Shown: positions 35,090 to 46,320, numbered from the stretch's first letter. The stretch: DNA of 64,000 bases from Cristatella mucedo (GCA_009760855.2 WPIO01000063.1:741501-805500); one strand, 5' to 3'. A program made the numbers and translations. The notes: generated from the letters alone by a model not told the origin.

Positions 35090-35791
35090 TTTCGTATAAA
35101 AGTTATCTAAAGATAAATAGGTTAGTCGAATCGCTATTGCACATGAACCCGCTTCTTCTCTCGGCGGCATAAGGCTCGCGCGCGAGACTTCTGCCGCCGA
35201 GGCAAGGCTGCGAACAGAAGCGCCCCCTGCTGGCTGCAGGCCGCGCCGACGCTACGGCGCCGCCTGCCGCCAGACGCGCGCCGGGTGGGGGCGGTCGCCT
35301 CTCCCGTCCATGCCCGCGACGCGCTCTCAAGAGTCGCGCAATCGTTCCCGCTTGCGAACGAAGCTTCGGTCGGCGTCTCCGAGGTGACTGACCCCCGAGA
35401 GACGCGGCGACGTCCGGTTGCGCGAGGTCGCCTTCGCAATCCAATCTCGGCGCAAGTGGTTCGGTTGCAAGCGGCGCCGGCAGGCGCTTCCGCCGGCCGG
35501 CGCTTCCCGCTCCCGCCGCCGCTTCCGCCGTGCGCTGCCGCCGTCGTCGAGCGCCGTTCGGTGTCCATTGCCACGTAGTCCATTCGACGTCCGGCGCGGC
35601 TGGCCTGCCTTCGGGGTGGCCGTCGCCATCCCCCCCTCGGGCCACCCGCCCTCTCGCCGCCGCTCGAGTGGCGCGCGGGTGCGGCAGCGTATCGCGCCGC
35701 TCCGCCGCGCCGCACATGGACGGAGGAGGCGGGTAGGCATTGCGTAGACTCGGATAAACTGATCCGCCACTAAGCGGCGATGGCGGCGGCG
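35090..35791 (-). other. Presumed 3' untranslated region of the GATA gene
   Basis: The interval between the stop codon at 35792-35794 and the candidate AATAAA. It is GC-rich and open in other frames, but the only protein homology lies upstream in the coding exon. It contains the inverted GATA-site pair at 35103-35116. Confidence 0.4.
35103..35116. promoter_or_regulatory. Inverted pair of GATA sites
   Basis: TTATCT (35103-35108) and AGATAA (35111-35116) face each other with 2 bp between them. Both are full WGATAR matches. Paired sites can bind both fingers of one GATA protein. The location, 15-30 nt before the presumed polyadenylation signal, is odd for a promoter element, so function is inference. 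Confidence 0.3.
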
Positions 35792-36220
35792 TCAGACGAC
35801 CATGCCGCTCTGCATTCCCAGTCCGGCTGACGCGAACCCGCAGTGCGAGGTGATGTACGGCGACCCCTGGTGGCTCAGCCCGAAGCCACCGCCGCTGCCG
35901 CCGCCGTACATGGCGCCGCTCGCCGTCGAGGTGCCGTAGCCGAACTGCTGGCTGGCGGCGAACGGCGAGCCCCCGTTCGCGGCAAACTGCGGCAGCGCGT
36001 TGCCTGCGGCACTCAGGCTCGACGAGAACGGCGCGTAGCCTTTCGGGTCGACGCCGCCGCACTCCGTCGCGGCGGCGGCCGACGCCGCCGCCGACTGCTT
36101 CAGCAGCAGCGACGGCTCGCAATCTGTGGCCCCGTATTTACGCCCCTTCTTGGACTTGGACGAGATTTTCCGGTTTCTCGTCTGGATGCCGTCCTTCTTC
36201 ATGGTGAGCGGCCTGTTCAC
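35792..36220 (-). CDS. GATA gene, last coding exon
   Basis: Residues 374-515 and the stop. It begins [18 protein letters not shown], the basic arm that contacts the minor groove after finger 2, followed by [10 protein letters not shown]. The remainder is low-complexity Ala/Gly/Ser with short runs such as KQSAAAS and [15 protein letters not shown] and no known domain. The acceptor (CTGCTGCAG) has a short pyrimidine tract but the join restores HN|VNRP exactly. Other long frames over the same bases are shadows. Confidence 0.94.
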   Translation of the reverse strand: MNRPLTMKKDGIQTRNRKISSKSKKGRKYGATDCEPSLLLKQSAAASAAAATECGGVDPKGYAPFSSSLSAAGNALPQFAANGGSPFAASQQFGYGTSTASGAMYGGGSGGGFGLSHQGSPYITSHCGFASAGLGMQSGMVV

Positions 36221-38177
36221 CTGCAGCAGACGGCGCGAACGAGGCGCGCTTCGGTGAGCGGCAGCACGACGAGATAGCATCTCGCTAGCCAGCGCGTAGC
36301 GGCGCGCGGTCCCGTCGCTAGACAATGGCTCTCCGCCGCCGCGCCCCCCCCCCACCGTCCGTCAGCCCTTGCATGAGACGCCGCCGCCGCAGCAGCAGCA
36401 GCAGCCCGCTCTGACGCTCGGCGCCAGGCGTAGTCGGAGCGTCCGAGAGCCCGCTCGCGTAAGACAAAGAGAGGGGGAGCGCGTCGGCGACCGGACGTCG
36501 TCTGCGGCGGTGGTGGCGAGAAGCTCGCGAAGCAGAGGGTAGCCGCCGCCGCCGCGAGCGGAGACCGATGTCATTTCGGCCGCCGCATCGTTTGTGCGTC
36601 ACGCCAGAGCGAGAAAGCAGCACGCAGTCCGCACGACGATGTCCAAACGGAAGCTGAAACTATTTCGCACTGCCCCCGCGGGGCTAGCGCGAGAAATTGC
36701 CGCCGCGATCCGCTTGAGAGTTTATCGGCACTGGCGCCTGAGCGGCGAATCGCTTCGCACAGGGATGCGCACTGCTACAGCGTCAGTAGCCAAAAGATAC
36801 GCAGTGCTACAGCGTCAGTAGCCAAAGGGGGGCGACGCAAAATACTCGCTGTACCGCTGTGAAAAGACTCCGACCGAGTTTCCACCCGATTTTCGAAGAC
36901 GTCGGCTCTATTTTGGCGGACGGAACAAACGTTTCTACGAGATGCAGTAGATATACATTCTCGCTCGTGTTTGAGTTCGTCTAAAGTAGCCGCCAAAGTA
37001 CGCAGGCGACCGTATTTCTTCGGCCGTCGGTCGCCGGCCAGTCCGCCGAGTCAGCGGAAGCGAGTCAGCCTCATTACAAATGCTCGCACCGCAGAGCCCG
37101 TCGGCGATCGTCCAGCGTTACAGCGAGGCAGCGGTGGCATTGCGATGCAACAGTCCGACACTATCGAGTTGTAAATTGCAGGACACTCTTATGGCCACTT
37201 TGTAAAGCCATCGCACTTCCGCGCCGGCCGACGTGTAATTGAGACCGGAAGGAAGTGAATCCAGCCGTGGGGACCTAGGGGTCCCGATTTGAGCACCCGC
37301 TTTCAGCTTCGCAGTCTGGTGCGCGCGACCGTCTCTCGGCGGCGGTCGCGGCGGCGAGCGACCATCTAATGGGGTCCTATTAGCGCCTCGGGTACTCGCC
37401 GCAGAACCCTATAATAACGCGTCTGGAAAACGATACGTTTGACCGCCCGTCTTCTTTGGCCGCAGCAGACGGCCGGCAGGGCGCTATTGTACGCTGGGTC
37501 TCGGCTGGATCCTCCCTCATTAGCCGATGTCAAAAGCTCGACCGCAGCGACGGCCCGAGCCGAAGCCGATGGTCGCCGACGTCGCGGGCCGCCGCCGCGC
37601 CGCGGCGACTAGGCGTCCCGGAGGCGCCTAAATGGCTTTTTAGCAACGGCGACAACCACAAAGCCGCAGCCGTCGCTGCCTCAGAGGTGAGACGCGGTCA
37701 AAAGCGACGCACTTGTAGTCGCGGGGTGCATCGAGCCTCTCTATCTCCCTCTCTCCCCCACCCACCCACCCACCCCCCGAGGGACTGCTTCTATTTATGT
37801 AGTTCAATTACCCGCTGAGATACGAAACGGCGGCTAAGTAGGGGGCGATCGTTCGTGCGGCAGCCCCAACAAGATAAGCCGAGGACGATTGTCTGCGGAG
37901 TGATCGCTCGAGCGTGAGCCCACTCGAAGAGGCCCGCAGAATTAGAGCGCGCCGCCCACAGGCCGACGTGGCTCAGCCGTCGGACAGCGCCGGAGCAGTC
38001 GCAGCTGGAGGCAACAATAGGCGAGGCTGAGGCGAGCGAGATAACAATGCGAAGAAACGACAGACGACAATAACTGCGCCACGGCTATGGATAGCGACCG
38101 GAGCTGGAATTAGCCGCAACGGCCTCGTACGAACGAGTAAATGCATTGGCTACGGCGTGGCCAATGTTTAAAAAGCT

Positions 38178-38213
<36 letters not shown>

Positions 38214-41200
38214 GGAGAGAGGTGGAGAGACCCGGAGGGGGAGAGAGAGGGGAGGGAGATAGGGGGAGGGATAGGGAAAGGGAGAGGGAGAGGAAGAGGG
38301 GGAGAAGGGGAGGGATAGAGAGGGGGAAGGATAGAGAGGGGGAGGGAGAGAGAGGAGGAGGAGGGAGAGAGGTGGAGAAGAGTAAGAGAGGCAAAGACGG
38401 AGAAGGACCGCGTCAACCTCGGGGCCGAACTCGGGGAATTTGACAGCGGTGACAGTTCTTGGAGATTAGAGATCTCGCGCGCACGCGATCACTAGATATC
38501 CCCATCGCGCGCGCGCCCTCGCTCGGTGACGCGAACGGCGTTGCGCCTGCTGCTCACAGGAGCAGCGTCGGCTGTGGCTTCACGCGTCGGCCGCGCTCGC
38601 GCGGCACCGGCACGGCATGCGCGAGCTGCGTCTCGCGGCGGGTCCGCAGCCTCGGTCTCGCAGCCCCCCTCACCCCTGCGCGCGCCGCCGCCGTCTCGTC
38701 GGGCCGCGCTGCCATTGAAAAGCGCGAGGCGCTGCTGCTGCTGGCGGCGTGAATGATTCGATGTCTGCAGGACAAAAACATCGGCATGCCGAGGCATTAA
38801 GAAAAGAGCTCGCCGAAGTATCCTCTCCGCACGCAAGTATCATTCTGTTTACGCCTTGGGAATTATTTTCGCGGCGGATTCGCGGCTCTAGCGCGCACAA
38901 TGGCCCGCCGGCGGAGCCGATTCATTCGGCGGCTCTATGTTTTGCACACATAGAACAGCATCGCAAAGAACGGCTCAATGGGCGACGCCGGGCGCTTCCT
39001 TTGATATGCATTGTTCCATTTTATTTTTCATTTCACGTTCGGCTGGCCGGCGTGTTAGGCTATAGTTGACTTGCCGTACAATACGCACGGCTCCCTAATA
39101 ATGAAATCCGCGCCCGCTACAATGGCTCGAGGACGCCGTCCCCCCTTGTAATGACGACGCCACGCTACAGGTTGAAACGTGCGGACCGGATCACCACCGC
39201 CGCCACCGCCACCGTCGCCGCCGCTACCGCTACCAGCGCGGCGGCGGCGGTGGCGTCCGACGGCCGCACCGACAGTGAATAAAGCGCGGCTGCGGGCCCT
39301 CCCCAGCGGCCCAAGTCGGCCCGCCGCCGCCGCCGCAGCAGACGCGCCGCGACAGCGGATGCGGCGGCGGTCATTGTTCGGCGCGTTTCATTTCGCCGCT
39401 ATTCGGCGGTCGCCGCTGCGAGCCGTCGCGCGACGCTCTTCAAAGACGCGGTCGGCACGGCTGTACTCACGTTGTGCAGCTTGTAGTATAGACCGCAGGC
39501 ATTGCAAACTGGGTCGCCGCTTCCGTTTCTTCGCCACAGCGTGGTGGTGCTGGTGCCGCAGTTGGCGCAGCTGGTGCCCGCCCGTCTCGCTGCCGACTGC
39601 AAGCGCGACCGACGCACATCGTTGGACAAGCGCTCTACGCTGCGCGAGCGCCGACGATCGCCCGCGGCGGCCGGCCGGCGAAGGAGCGACGAGCGCAGGC
39701 ACATCCGGGCGCGTGGAGTAGCGCGCGCCGGAAGCGTCGGAGCGCGGACGCGCGGCGCAGGCTCTCGGTCTCGCGGCGGCGGCATCGTGCAGGAGAACGC
39801 GGGCGGCGCACGAGCGGCCGCCGCGCGCCGCGCCGCCCGCGATCGCTCACCAGTCGCCGCTTGGGCTTTATGAGTGGCCTGCTCGAGCCGTTCATCTTGT
39901 GGTAGAGTCCGCAAGCGTTGCACAGGTAGTGGCCCGTCCCGTCGCGCCTCCAGAGCGGCGTCGATGTGGCGCCACAATTGACGCACTCCCGTCCTTCTGC
40001 GAAATCCGAAGAGAGGCGTTCGCGCGAGCGATGATTCGAGCGGCGCCGCAGCGGCGCGCGCGCGAGCTAGCGGCGGCGGCGGCGGTGGCGGCCCTCTATT
40101 CACGATGGCCTCGCAAAATCTCCACGATGCGAGATGGCGGCGCAGCGGGCTGCTGCGATTTCGAGCGAAAAGGCTCGCAAGCGCACGCGCTAAGAGAGGT
40201 CGCGTAAGCTCGGCGGCCGTTGAGACGCGCCACGACGCAACCGAGCGCCGTGGCCGCCGTCGCCGCGGCGGCGGCGCTCCGGCAAGCTGCTCCTAGTTAA
40301 GCGCACGCGCGTGACTTGTGGGAGGGGGGTGTGCGAAGTGAGTAATTCAATCAAAATGGCTGCGGCGTGCTCATCAGGTGCCCTTTGTTGCGCCGGCAAT
40401 TGCCCCGGTTGCCGCTAGCGTTGCGTTCGGTTTTCGGCCGGTTCTGCCTGCCGCGCGAGCGAGCGCACGCGCGCGCGCTAGCCGAAGGGCGCCCCGCCGA
40501 ACCCGGACAGCGGTCGGTCGCCGGTGTGCCGCGCGGCGGCGCCGACAACGCCGCGCGCACTCGCGAGAGCCACCCCGCAGCGGGCGCCCGGCCTCAACTT
40601 CCTCGCTTCGCTCTTTGGCGTAGCCGTGCCGCCAGAGCGCGGATCCGGAAAAAAGCAGCGAGACTCACCTGAGTGAGATCTGGTCTTGCTTCTGGCTTTG
40701 GGCGAGCCGCCGCCGCTGTCCACGTCAGGGCTCGGCTTGAAAAGGCTGTCGTGATGGACGGCGTACTCTCTGTACGGCGAATATAGATGAGCCTGGAGAC
40801 CGGCGGGAGCGAAGGCGCTGTCCGTCTCCGACTTGAATCCTTTGGGATCCGCGCAATCGCCGTCCGATTGCGCCTGCGCGTCTTTCGGCGGCGTGGGCGG
40901 AAATCCTGCGTGCTGCGGGGACGGGGGCTGCTGCTGCTGCTGGGCCAGAGCTTGAAACGCCGCCGCCGCCGCCGGTCCGTGCTGCAGCTGCATCTGCAGC
41001 TGGTGCTGGTGCTGGTGCTGCTGCTGCTGCTGGTAGACGTGCTTGGGAAGCTGGCCGATCCACGACGGCTGCCTCGCTGACGCCGCCGCGGCCGCCATCG
41101 AGGCGACGGGCTTGCCGCCGCCGCCGTCGCCGGCAGCTATCCAAGGCGCGATGCTCGCGTGCCAGTGAGGACGGTACGCCTGCTGCTGGAGCTGCTGCTG

Positions 41201-41733
41201 CTGGTGCTGGTGCTGCTGCTGCTGGTGATGGTGCTGCTGCTGCTGCTGCTGGTGATGGTTCATGGCTGCGAGAAGAAACGAAAACAAGCATAAATAAACA
41301 AATAAATAAATACATAAGTAAATAAATAAATAAGCGGGCTTCTATCGCGCGACGGGAACTCGAAGTTGGCCTCGGCAGACGAAGCAGTTTCGCTGCGCGC
41401 TAGCAGCAAAGGCGCTCCTGGGGCGCTGCGCGCGCGGGAAGGGGGGTAGGAGCGGCCGCGGGAGCGATCGGGCGCCATCGCACCTTGCGGCCTGTACGGC
41501 GATCGGATGGCGGCCGTCGAGTAGTAGTGACCGACGCTACCGTCCAGCTGGTTGAGAAAGCCCTCCGGAGCCATGTCGGCCTCGACGTGAGCGGACAGCA
41601 GCGAGTGGTCCAGCATGGTCCCGGAGGTGGCGGCGACGGTGCGACCGTACGGCCAGTGGTAGGCGCCGCTTCCGCTGCCGCCGCCGCCGGCGCCTCCGTG
41701 CTCCGCCATTGCAGACGTCATGGCCGCGTCCAT
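35792..41733 (-). CDS. GATA1/2/3-class zinc-finger transcription factor (five exons)
   Basis: A sequence-specific nuclear transcription factor that binds WGATAR sites. In bilaterians this class controls neural, ectodermal and haemocyte fates. Exons, in coding order: 41733-41484, 41265-40669, 39996-39851, 39596-39471, 36220-35792. Intron phases are 1, 1, 0, 0, and the sum is 1548 bp, 515 residues plus stop. Finger 1 uses Cys287, 290, 308 and 311; finger 2 uses Cys341, 344, 362 and 365. Both are C-X2-C-X17-C-X2-C. The class assignment to GATA1/2/3 (Drosophila grain) rather than GATA4/5/6 (pannier) rests on FPPTPPKD at 205-212, [19 protein letters not shown] across the exon 3/4 join, and [17 protein letters not shown] after finger 2. 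Residues 85-200 are unusually rich in Gln, His and Ala. The start is the first in-frame ATG; an upstream non-coding exon is likely. Confidence 0.93.
36764..36827. repeat. 32-bp tandem duplication in GATA intron 4
   Basis: Two adjacent copies of a GATGCGCACTGCTACAGCGT-type unit ending GTAGCCAAAA differ at about four positions. Confidence 0.85.
37872..38044 (+). promoter_or_regulatory. Two AGATAA sites in GATA intron 4
   Basis: AGATAA at 37872-37877 and at 38039-38044, both forward on the plus strand and about 170 bp apart. They are consensus binding sites of the protein this gene encodes. Six-base matches also occur by chance, so autoregulation is only a possibility. Confidence 0.25.
38177..38400. 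repeat. Purine tract GGGAGA/GACAGA
   Basis: Starts with GAGAGAGAGACAGACAGACAGACAG, then irregular GGGAGAG words for about 200 bp, nearly all purine on the plus strand. It lies inside the last intron of the GATA gene. Long frames through it are artefacts. Confidence 0.9.
39471..39596 (-). CDS. GATA gene, coding exon 4 (second zinc finger)
   Basis: Exactly 42 codons, residues 332-373, beginning [20 protein letters not shown] and continuing [20 protein letters not shown], then HN. It is flanked by CAG and GTGAGT. This is the main DNA-binding finger. The sequence is close to that of grain/GATA3 across phyla, including the AARRAG lead. Introns of phase 0 on both sides make the exon a clean cassette. 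Confidence 0.96.
39851..39996 (-). CDS. GATA gene, coding exon 3 (first zinc finger)
   Basis: Encodes the end of codon 283 and residues 284-331: [20 protein letters not shown], then [16 protein letters not shown] and [10 protein letters not shown]. All four zinc-binding cysteines are present. Variation from the usual family sequence is limited to SS in place of QN before RPLIKP. The donor is CTG|GTGAGC. In vertebrate homologues this finger also binds FOG-type cofactors, through residues that cannot be judged from sequence alone here. Confidence 0.96.
40669..41265 (-). CDS. GATA gene, coding exon 2
   Basis: The acceptor follows a good pyrimidine tract (TTTCTTCTCGCAG). Encodes the rest of codon 84 and residues 85-282, plus one base. 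It opens with a His/Gln stretch of about 28 residues, has a second Gln/His run near 162-177 and a polyAla/Gln segment, then FPPTPPKD at 205-212 and [12 protein letters not shown] at the end. The donor is TCAG|GTGAGT, a consensus match. The CAG/CAC-type repeats that code for the homopolymers are likely to vary in length between individuals. Confidence 0.92.
41288..41335. repeat. (AAAT)n microsatellite in GATA intron 1
   Basis: AAATAAACAAATAAATAAAT and similar words fill much of the 218-bp first intron. On the transcribed strand this is a T-rich run just before the acceptor of exon 2 and may strengthen its pyrimidine tract. Confidence 0.85.
41484..41733 (-). CDS. GATA gene, coding exon 1
   Basis: Encodes residues 1-83 plus the first base of codon 84. 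It starts [14 protein letters not shown] and contains a Gly/Ser run. The stretch [20 protein letters not shown] corresponds in position and character to the FFNxLDxQGN..YY block near the N-terminus of GATA1/2/3 proteins. The donor after CAAG is GTGCGA, a weaker match than the other donors. No further in-frame ATG occurs upstream before the frame is lost. Confidence 0.88.
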
Positions 41734-41773
41734 TCGCGCTCGCCGCGGGCCGCTCGTCAGCGACGACGGCAGA
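41734..41773 (-). other. Presumed 5' UTR segment with upstream splice acceptor
   Basis: On the minus strand CCCTCTCGCTTGCAG ends at 41774, 41 bp before the ATG, a good acceptor with a pyrimidine tract. If used, the coding exon starts at 41773 and the transcription start lies further upstream in the CpG-rich DNA. I cannot place that first exon. Confidence 0.35.
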
Positions 41774-42238
41774 CTGCAAGCGAGAGGGACGTTGCAGTGC
41801 GCGTCAGCCCAGCGGCCGTCGGCGAGGGCGCCGACGGCTGCGGCGAAGGTCTAACGAGCAAGCGGGCGGGCGACCTCCCGCCCCTCGCCCACCTGCCCAC
41901 CCACCGCATCCGCCCAGCTCACGCGCCCCTCCCTTCGCGGCCTGGCGCCGCCTCGGCGCCTGGCCGAGACGGAGCGGGCCGTTCCGGTTCCAGCGGCGGT
42001 ATGCGCAGCCGATCGGGGGCTCGGATGCGCAGGGGAAGCGGCGGCGGCGGCGGCGGCGGGTAGCGCGGGCGGGCGGCGCCGCCGGAGGCATCCGCCCGGT
42101 CGCCGCTCGCGGGCAGCTGTCCGTCCGCCCGGTGGCGGAGCAGACGTGCGCTCGCGCGGGGCGGAGCTGGTCCGCAGCCGGTTCGCGCCGCCGACTGCTT
42201 CTCGGAACCCCCGCGGAGCCGCAGCTGCGCGTCCGCCG

Positions 42239-42287
42239 TCGCGAAGCGGTCGCTATGGCGGCCGCTATGGCGGCGACCGCTTCGCGA
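42239..42287. repeat. Perfect 15-bp inverted repeat upstream of GATA
   Basis: Arms 42239-42253 and 42273-42287 (TCGCGAAGCGGTCGC and its complement) are perfectly complementary. The 19-base loop is TATGGCGGCCGCTATGGCG, with the word CTATGGCG twice. It is about 510 bp upstream of the ATG, in sequence that may belong to the promoter or first exon. Confidence 0.85.
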
Positions 42288-42903
42288 ACGCGATTGGCGA
42301 CGTCTTTCTTTCACCGGCGAGTAGTGGAGGCGCAGCGCGTCGGCGGAGAACGAGTCTCTCTCGACCAAGTGAGGCGATGCCCTCCGATTCGGCCAGATTG
42401 CTGGACCGCCGGCGAGCGCTATTATTCACGATCGCTTTTTGCCCCGATCGTACCGACGACCCGCGGTGCACGCCCTACACGGAGCGGCGATCGCTCGCCG
42501 GAACTCGTCCGCAAGCTCGCGATCCGTCGGCGCCACTGCTGTCGACGATACGCTACCAGGCGTGACGCGCGCGGTACGAGCTTTCGCGATGCGCCGAGCG
42601 CGACCGGCGCCTACCTGTTGATCGACGAAGATGACGACGTCTGCGACGTCAGCTCGACGCTCGAGCTGCGTAGGGCGGCGGCGAGGGCTCAGAATCCGGC
42701 CGGTCCGAGAGAAGCGCACGCTATGGGCGTGACAGCGATCGCGGCGCGCTTTTGTAGTGCAGTTTCGTTCGCATTCAAATGCGGCTCGTTTCGTCGCGGC
42801 ATTATTTCGCCGGCGCCAGACGACCGCTGGGTCATTAATTCGCGACCTGACGGCCGTCCAATCGGACGCGACCGGGCAGCTGCTCGATTACGGAGGCGGT
42901 CCT

Positions 42904-43128
<225 letters not shown>

Positions 43129-44199
43129 CGCCGCCACCGTGCCCCCCGAGACGGCCGAGCGTGAAAACTCGGACCGTGTGCAAGGGCGCGCCCGCGGAAG
43201 TCGCCTCGATCGCGCGGATCGCCTCGGCGACGCGACGCGCCTCGCCCGCAGCCACGCGTTCGCCGTGTCCGGCGAACTCGTGGACGACGGCGGCCGCGTG
43301 ATGCACTCGCAAACCGGAAGACGCGCGTAGACGACCGATGACCGCCATCGCCGCCGCCGTTGCCTCCGCCAAGGCAATGCTGTTCATAAACCGCGCGCGC
43401 GCGCGCGTTCTGATGCCCCCTTTTGCCATCGTCGACGCCCGATCGGCTGCGCGCCGGTGCTGCTCGTCATTGTGACGGCTGAAATTCGGACACGCGTGGC
43501 GTCGACCGAGATCGTCCCTGCGAGCTGGCCCGGTCGGCGCTTCCAGCACTTCCGGTCTCTGCGGGCCGCTCCCGCGCGCTGCCGCAGCGAGTCGCCGCCA
43601 GTCTCGCCCGCGGCGTCGCCGAAGCAGCGATGCGCGACATCGCCGCCATTTAGCGGCTCGCAGCAGTAATTAGCCCGCGCTTCTCCTATCTCCGGCGGCG
43701 TAGCCGATAGTCGGTCGATACGCGGCTGGCGGCTTCACTATTTCGGCAGCGGGCGCGTTCGGCAACGGAGACCAGCTCGGCTAAATTCGTCCAGCTTCGT
43801 AGGGCCTCGCTCGGCCTCGCTGCCGAGCGAAACCGAGCGAAGCGACTCTCCTCCGACTGCGGTCAGCCGAGTCGGTTCAGAGCGACGACGACCGTGCCGC
43901 AGCTGCCCCGACGACCGGTGATGACGGCAAAGCTTGCGCTCCCGCAGCCTCGTCGGACAGCGACGCGCCTCGCTGGAGCCGCCCCTCCCCGTACGGCTCT
44001 TATGCGGCGGCGGCGGCGGCGCACCGACACGCTCGGCTGCACGTCGAGGCGCCTAGCTGCGACTACCGGGCCGCCAGGTGCCTTGACGGCGATGCCGGGC
44101 CTCACGCTCAGGGCCCACGCTCGCAGTTGAGAGGCTTTGCCGCTGGGCCGCCGCGGCTCGGCTTTCGCGACCAATGTTAGCCGGGCACGAGCATTAGAT
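43129..44199. other. CpG-rich upstream flank of GATA
   Basis: GC-rich DNA with short frames on both strands and no domain. It is a candidate region for the GATA promoter or first exon, but no TATA box or clear initiator was found. Confidence 0.35.
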
Positions 44200-44209
44200 C
44201 GAGCGAGCG

Positions 44210-44295
<86 letters not shown>
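44200..44295. repeat. (GA)n microsatellite
   Basis: CGAGCGAGCGAGCGAGAGAG turning into about 40 GA units with one GC interruption. Confidence 0.95.
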
Positions 44296-44298
<3 letters not shown>

Positions 44299-46225
44299 CC
44301 GGAGCAGCTGCCTCTGCAGCTCCGACACTGTCGAGTAGTAGAACGCTGAGCGCTTGCGCTCTCGCACGCGCTCAGCGGTTCGACGGACGCCCGGCTGCTC
44401 TAATCAAGAGCAGCAGACTATGCGTCTCCGTAGTTTGAACCAGCCCTTCTCATAATTTAGCATCGGGCGACAGCGACGTTAATTATTAACTCGGCACTGT
44501 CTGCGTCAGCTCGTTGGCACGCGCGACGGATCGCACCCTACGCCGCCGCGGCCAGCCACGAGCGTTGATGCTGCCGACGCCGCCGCCGCCGCAGCTGCCG
44601 CCTCCGCCTTCAGACACAGCCGCCTCCTGTGGCCACTGCCGCCGTTTCGCGGCCTCACCTACCTAATCAAAGTGCGTATCGGCGGCGGCGGTCTGACGCG
44701 CAGCCGCGTGAGTGATGGCTGCCGCAGGCGGCTGGCGGCCGAGTAAAAACCGTAGCCGGGTGCGTCTCGCGCGATCCTCCCGCCCTGCGCCAGCCGACAG
44801 CAAAAAGAAACGCCGGCCCGGGCCGGGCCTGTGCGGCGCGGTGCAGGGCGTACGGGTGGGCGGCCGCGGGCAACCTGTTGCGCGTTAGCCGCAGCAGGCT
44901 GCATGGTCGGGGAGCGCCGGTATGCGGTTACTTTATCGCGACTTAAATTACCCCCTGACAAGATGAAGCCAGTTAAAGCGCTGCCGACTTCACTGTTCTG
45001 ATCAACACGTAGAAAAAACACCTGCCATCTAATTAGGCGGGCGCGCGTGGCGCGCGCGTGCCTCAAATTGGTAATCGGTTGAATCGCGTGTCTGTTTATT
45101 TTGCAAAGCAGGAAACACTTGCTCAGATCAGTCGATTGCCCTCCCCGCGCGCGCAGAATGACGCTGTGTACATTTTATTTGTCCAACGGCTTTAGCCTTT
45201 CTTGCGATAGCCATTCACGTGGGGGAGTGAGACGACTGCTTACTCCTAGGGGGCTCCTTCGCGTCGACCGTTTTTCGGATCGACCCCGCCGCCGCCGCCG
45301 CGAGTGGCGTGCGTGAGCGAGAACGCTAGCACCCGAACGGGCAAGCGACGCGAGCGAGCCCTGTAGAGCCGCCGCCGCTGCAAGCTCGCGCGCGCAAGGA
45401 ACGGTCGCTCGGCGGCGGCGCCGGCGGCAGCGCTTGCGAGGCGAGCGCGGCGACGAAGGACGGCAGACGAAGAGAGCTAGCGTCGTCATCGTCGCCCGCG
45501 GGCGTCGCCGAGGCGCCCTCGCTGCTGCTCCCCTCCTCAAGTTCGGCGGCCCCGCATCGAGCCGCGCGCGAGCGGCTCGCGCGCTGCGCGGGCGCGCCGC
45601 CGCCGATTTAATTCGCGGTACCTCCTCCGATAATTTGTCTGTGTATTTTTACGAGTCGAAGGCAGTTTTCCTCCTATACGGCGGCTTGTTTGCTCGCAAC
45701 CGCGACAGCTTACCGATAAACAGGAGTAATAAGGCAGCTCGCAGTAATCCGCGCTCCGCCGGCCCGAGCAGCTGCAGCAGTAATCCGCGCTCCGCCGGCC
45801 GCGGCTGCCTCGCTGACATATTCAGTAATCGGATTGCGCAAATGCGACGTCTGGACCAAGCGTCGCTGCGTGACGGCTTCGCTATTGCCACCCGAGGACT
45901 GGGACGAGCGGCGGCTTTGGCGGCGACTAGAGAGACCGGCGAAGTGGAAGCGGCGCCGAGGCCGGCGGCTACGTCGCGGTGCTGCCCTGATGTCGACATA
46001 GCCGCTGAGGAAAAGAAGTGAGCAGCTTAAAAGTCGTCGCCATAATTACTACGATGTACCGTTCTCGCATTGGCGAGGCGATGTTCCTCTAGAGGACGCC
46101 GCCGCAACGACGCGAATTAAATTCCAAGCAGCTCGTGTTTTCTTTCGTCCGAGATTTCTTTCGTCCTTCGACCGTTAGAAAGAGCCACGCGCAGAATGAT
46201 TGATGAAGTTCCGGGAGGAGCGCAG
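44296..46225. other. CpG-rich region, no recognised gene
   Basis: Continues the GC-rich domain. Frames at 44659-45066 and 45175-46021 are Arg/Ala-rich and mirrored. A 24-bp perfect duplication is at 45741-45800. Nothing else is assigned. Confidence 0.35.
45741..45800. repeat. 24-bp perfect direct repeat
   Basis: GCAGTAATCCGCGCTCCGCC followed by GGCC occurs at 45741-45764 and 45777-45800, with 12 bp in between. Confidence 0.85.
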
Positions 46226-46320
46226 TCGAAGTGCATAGATACAGCAAATGTATAGTGCCTAGAATGAGATCGAGTTGTCTGAGGGCACTATATCAAATGT
46301 ATTTCTATAATTATAATTAA
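46226..46320 (+). mobile_element. LINE-1-type tail
   Basis: AATGTATAGTGCCTAGAATGAGATCGAG followed by TTGTCTGAGGGCACTATATCAAATGTATT and a T/A-rich end. It has the hairpin and tail without LINE coding sequence. Flanking GCGCAGTCGAAGTGC resembles the flank of the tail at 15500, so the two may be the same SINE subfamily. Confidence 0.6.

Larger units (their letters stand above)
36221..39470 (-). other. GATA intron 4 (3.25 kb)
   Basis: Separates the second finger from the C-terminal exon and is far larger than the other introns (218, 672 and 254 bp). It contains a 32-bp tandem duplication (36764-36827), two AGATAA sites (37872-37877 and 38039-38044), a C-rich CCCA run near 37757-37778 and a 220-bp purine tract (38177-38400). 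Size and content suggest a place for regulatory sequence; no splice-supported exon is seen in it. Confidence 0.8.

Noticed and set aside
35103-36122. A 339-codon minus frame overlapping the last GATA exon
   Set aside because: It is a frame-shifted shadow of the real exon, which carries the [12 protein letters not shown] homology in another frame.
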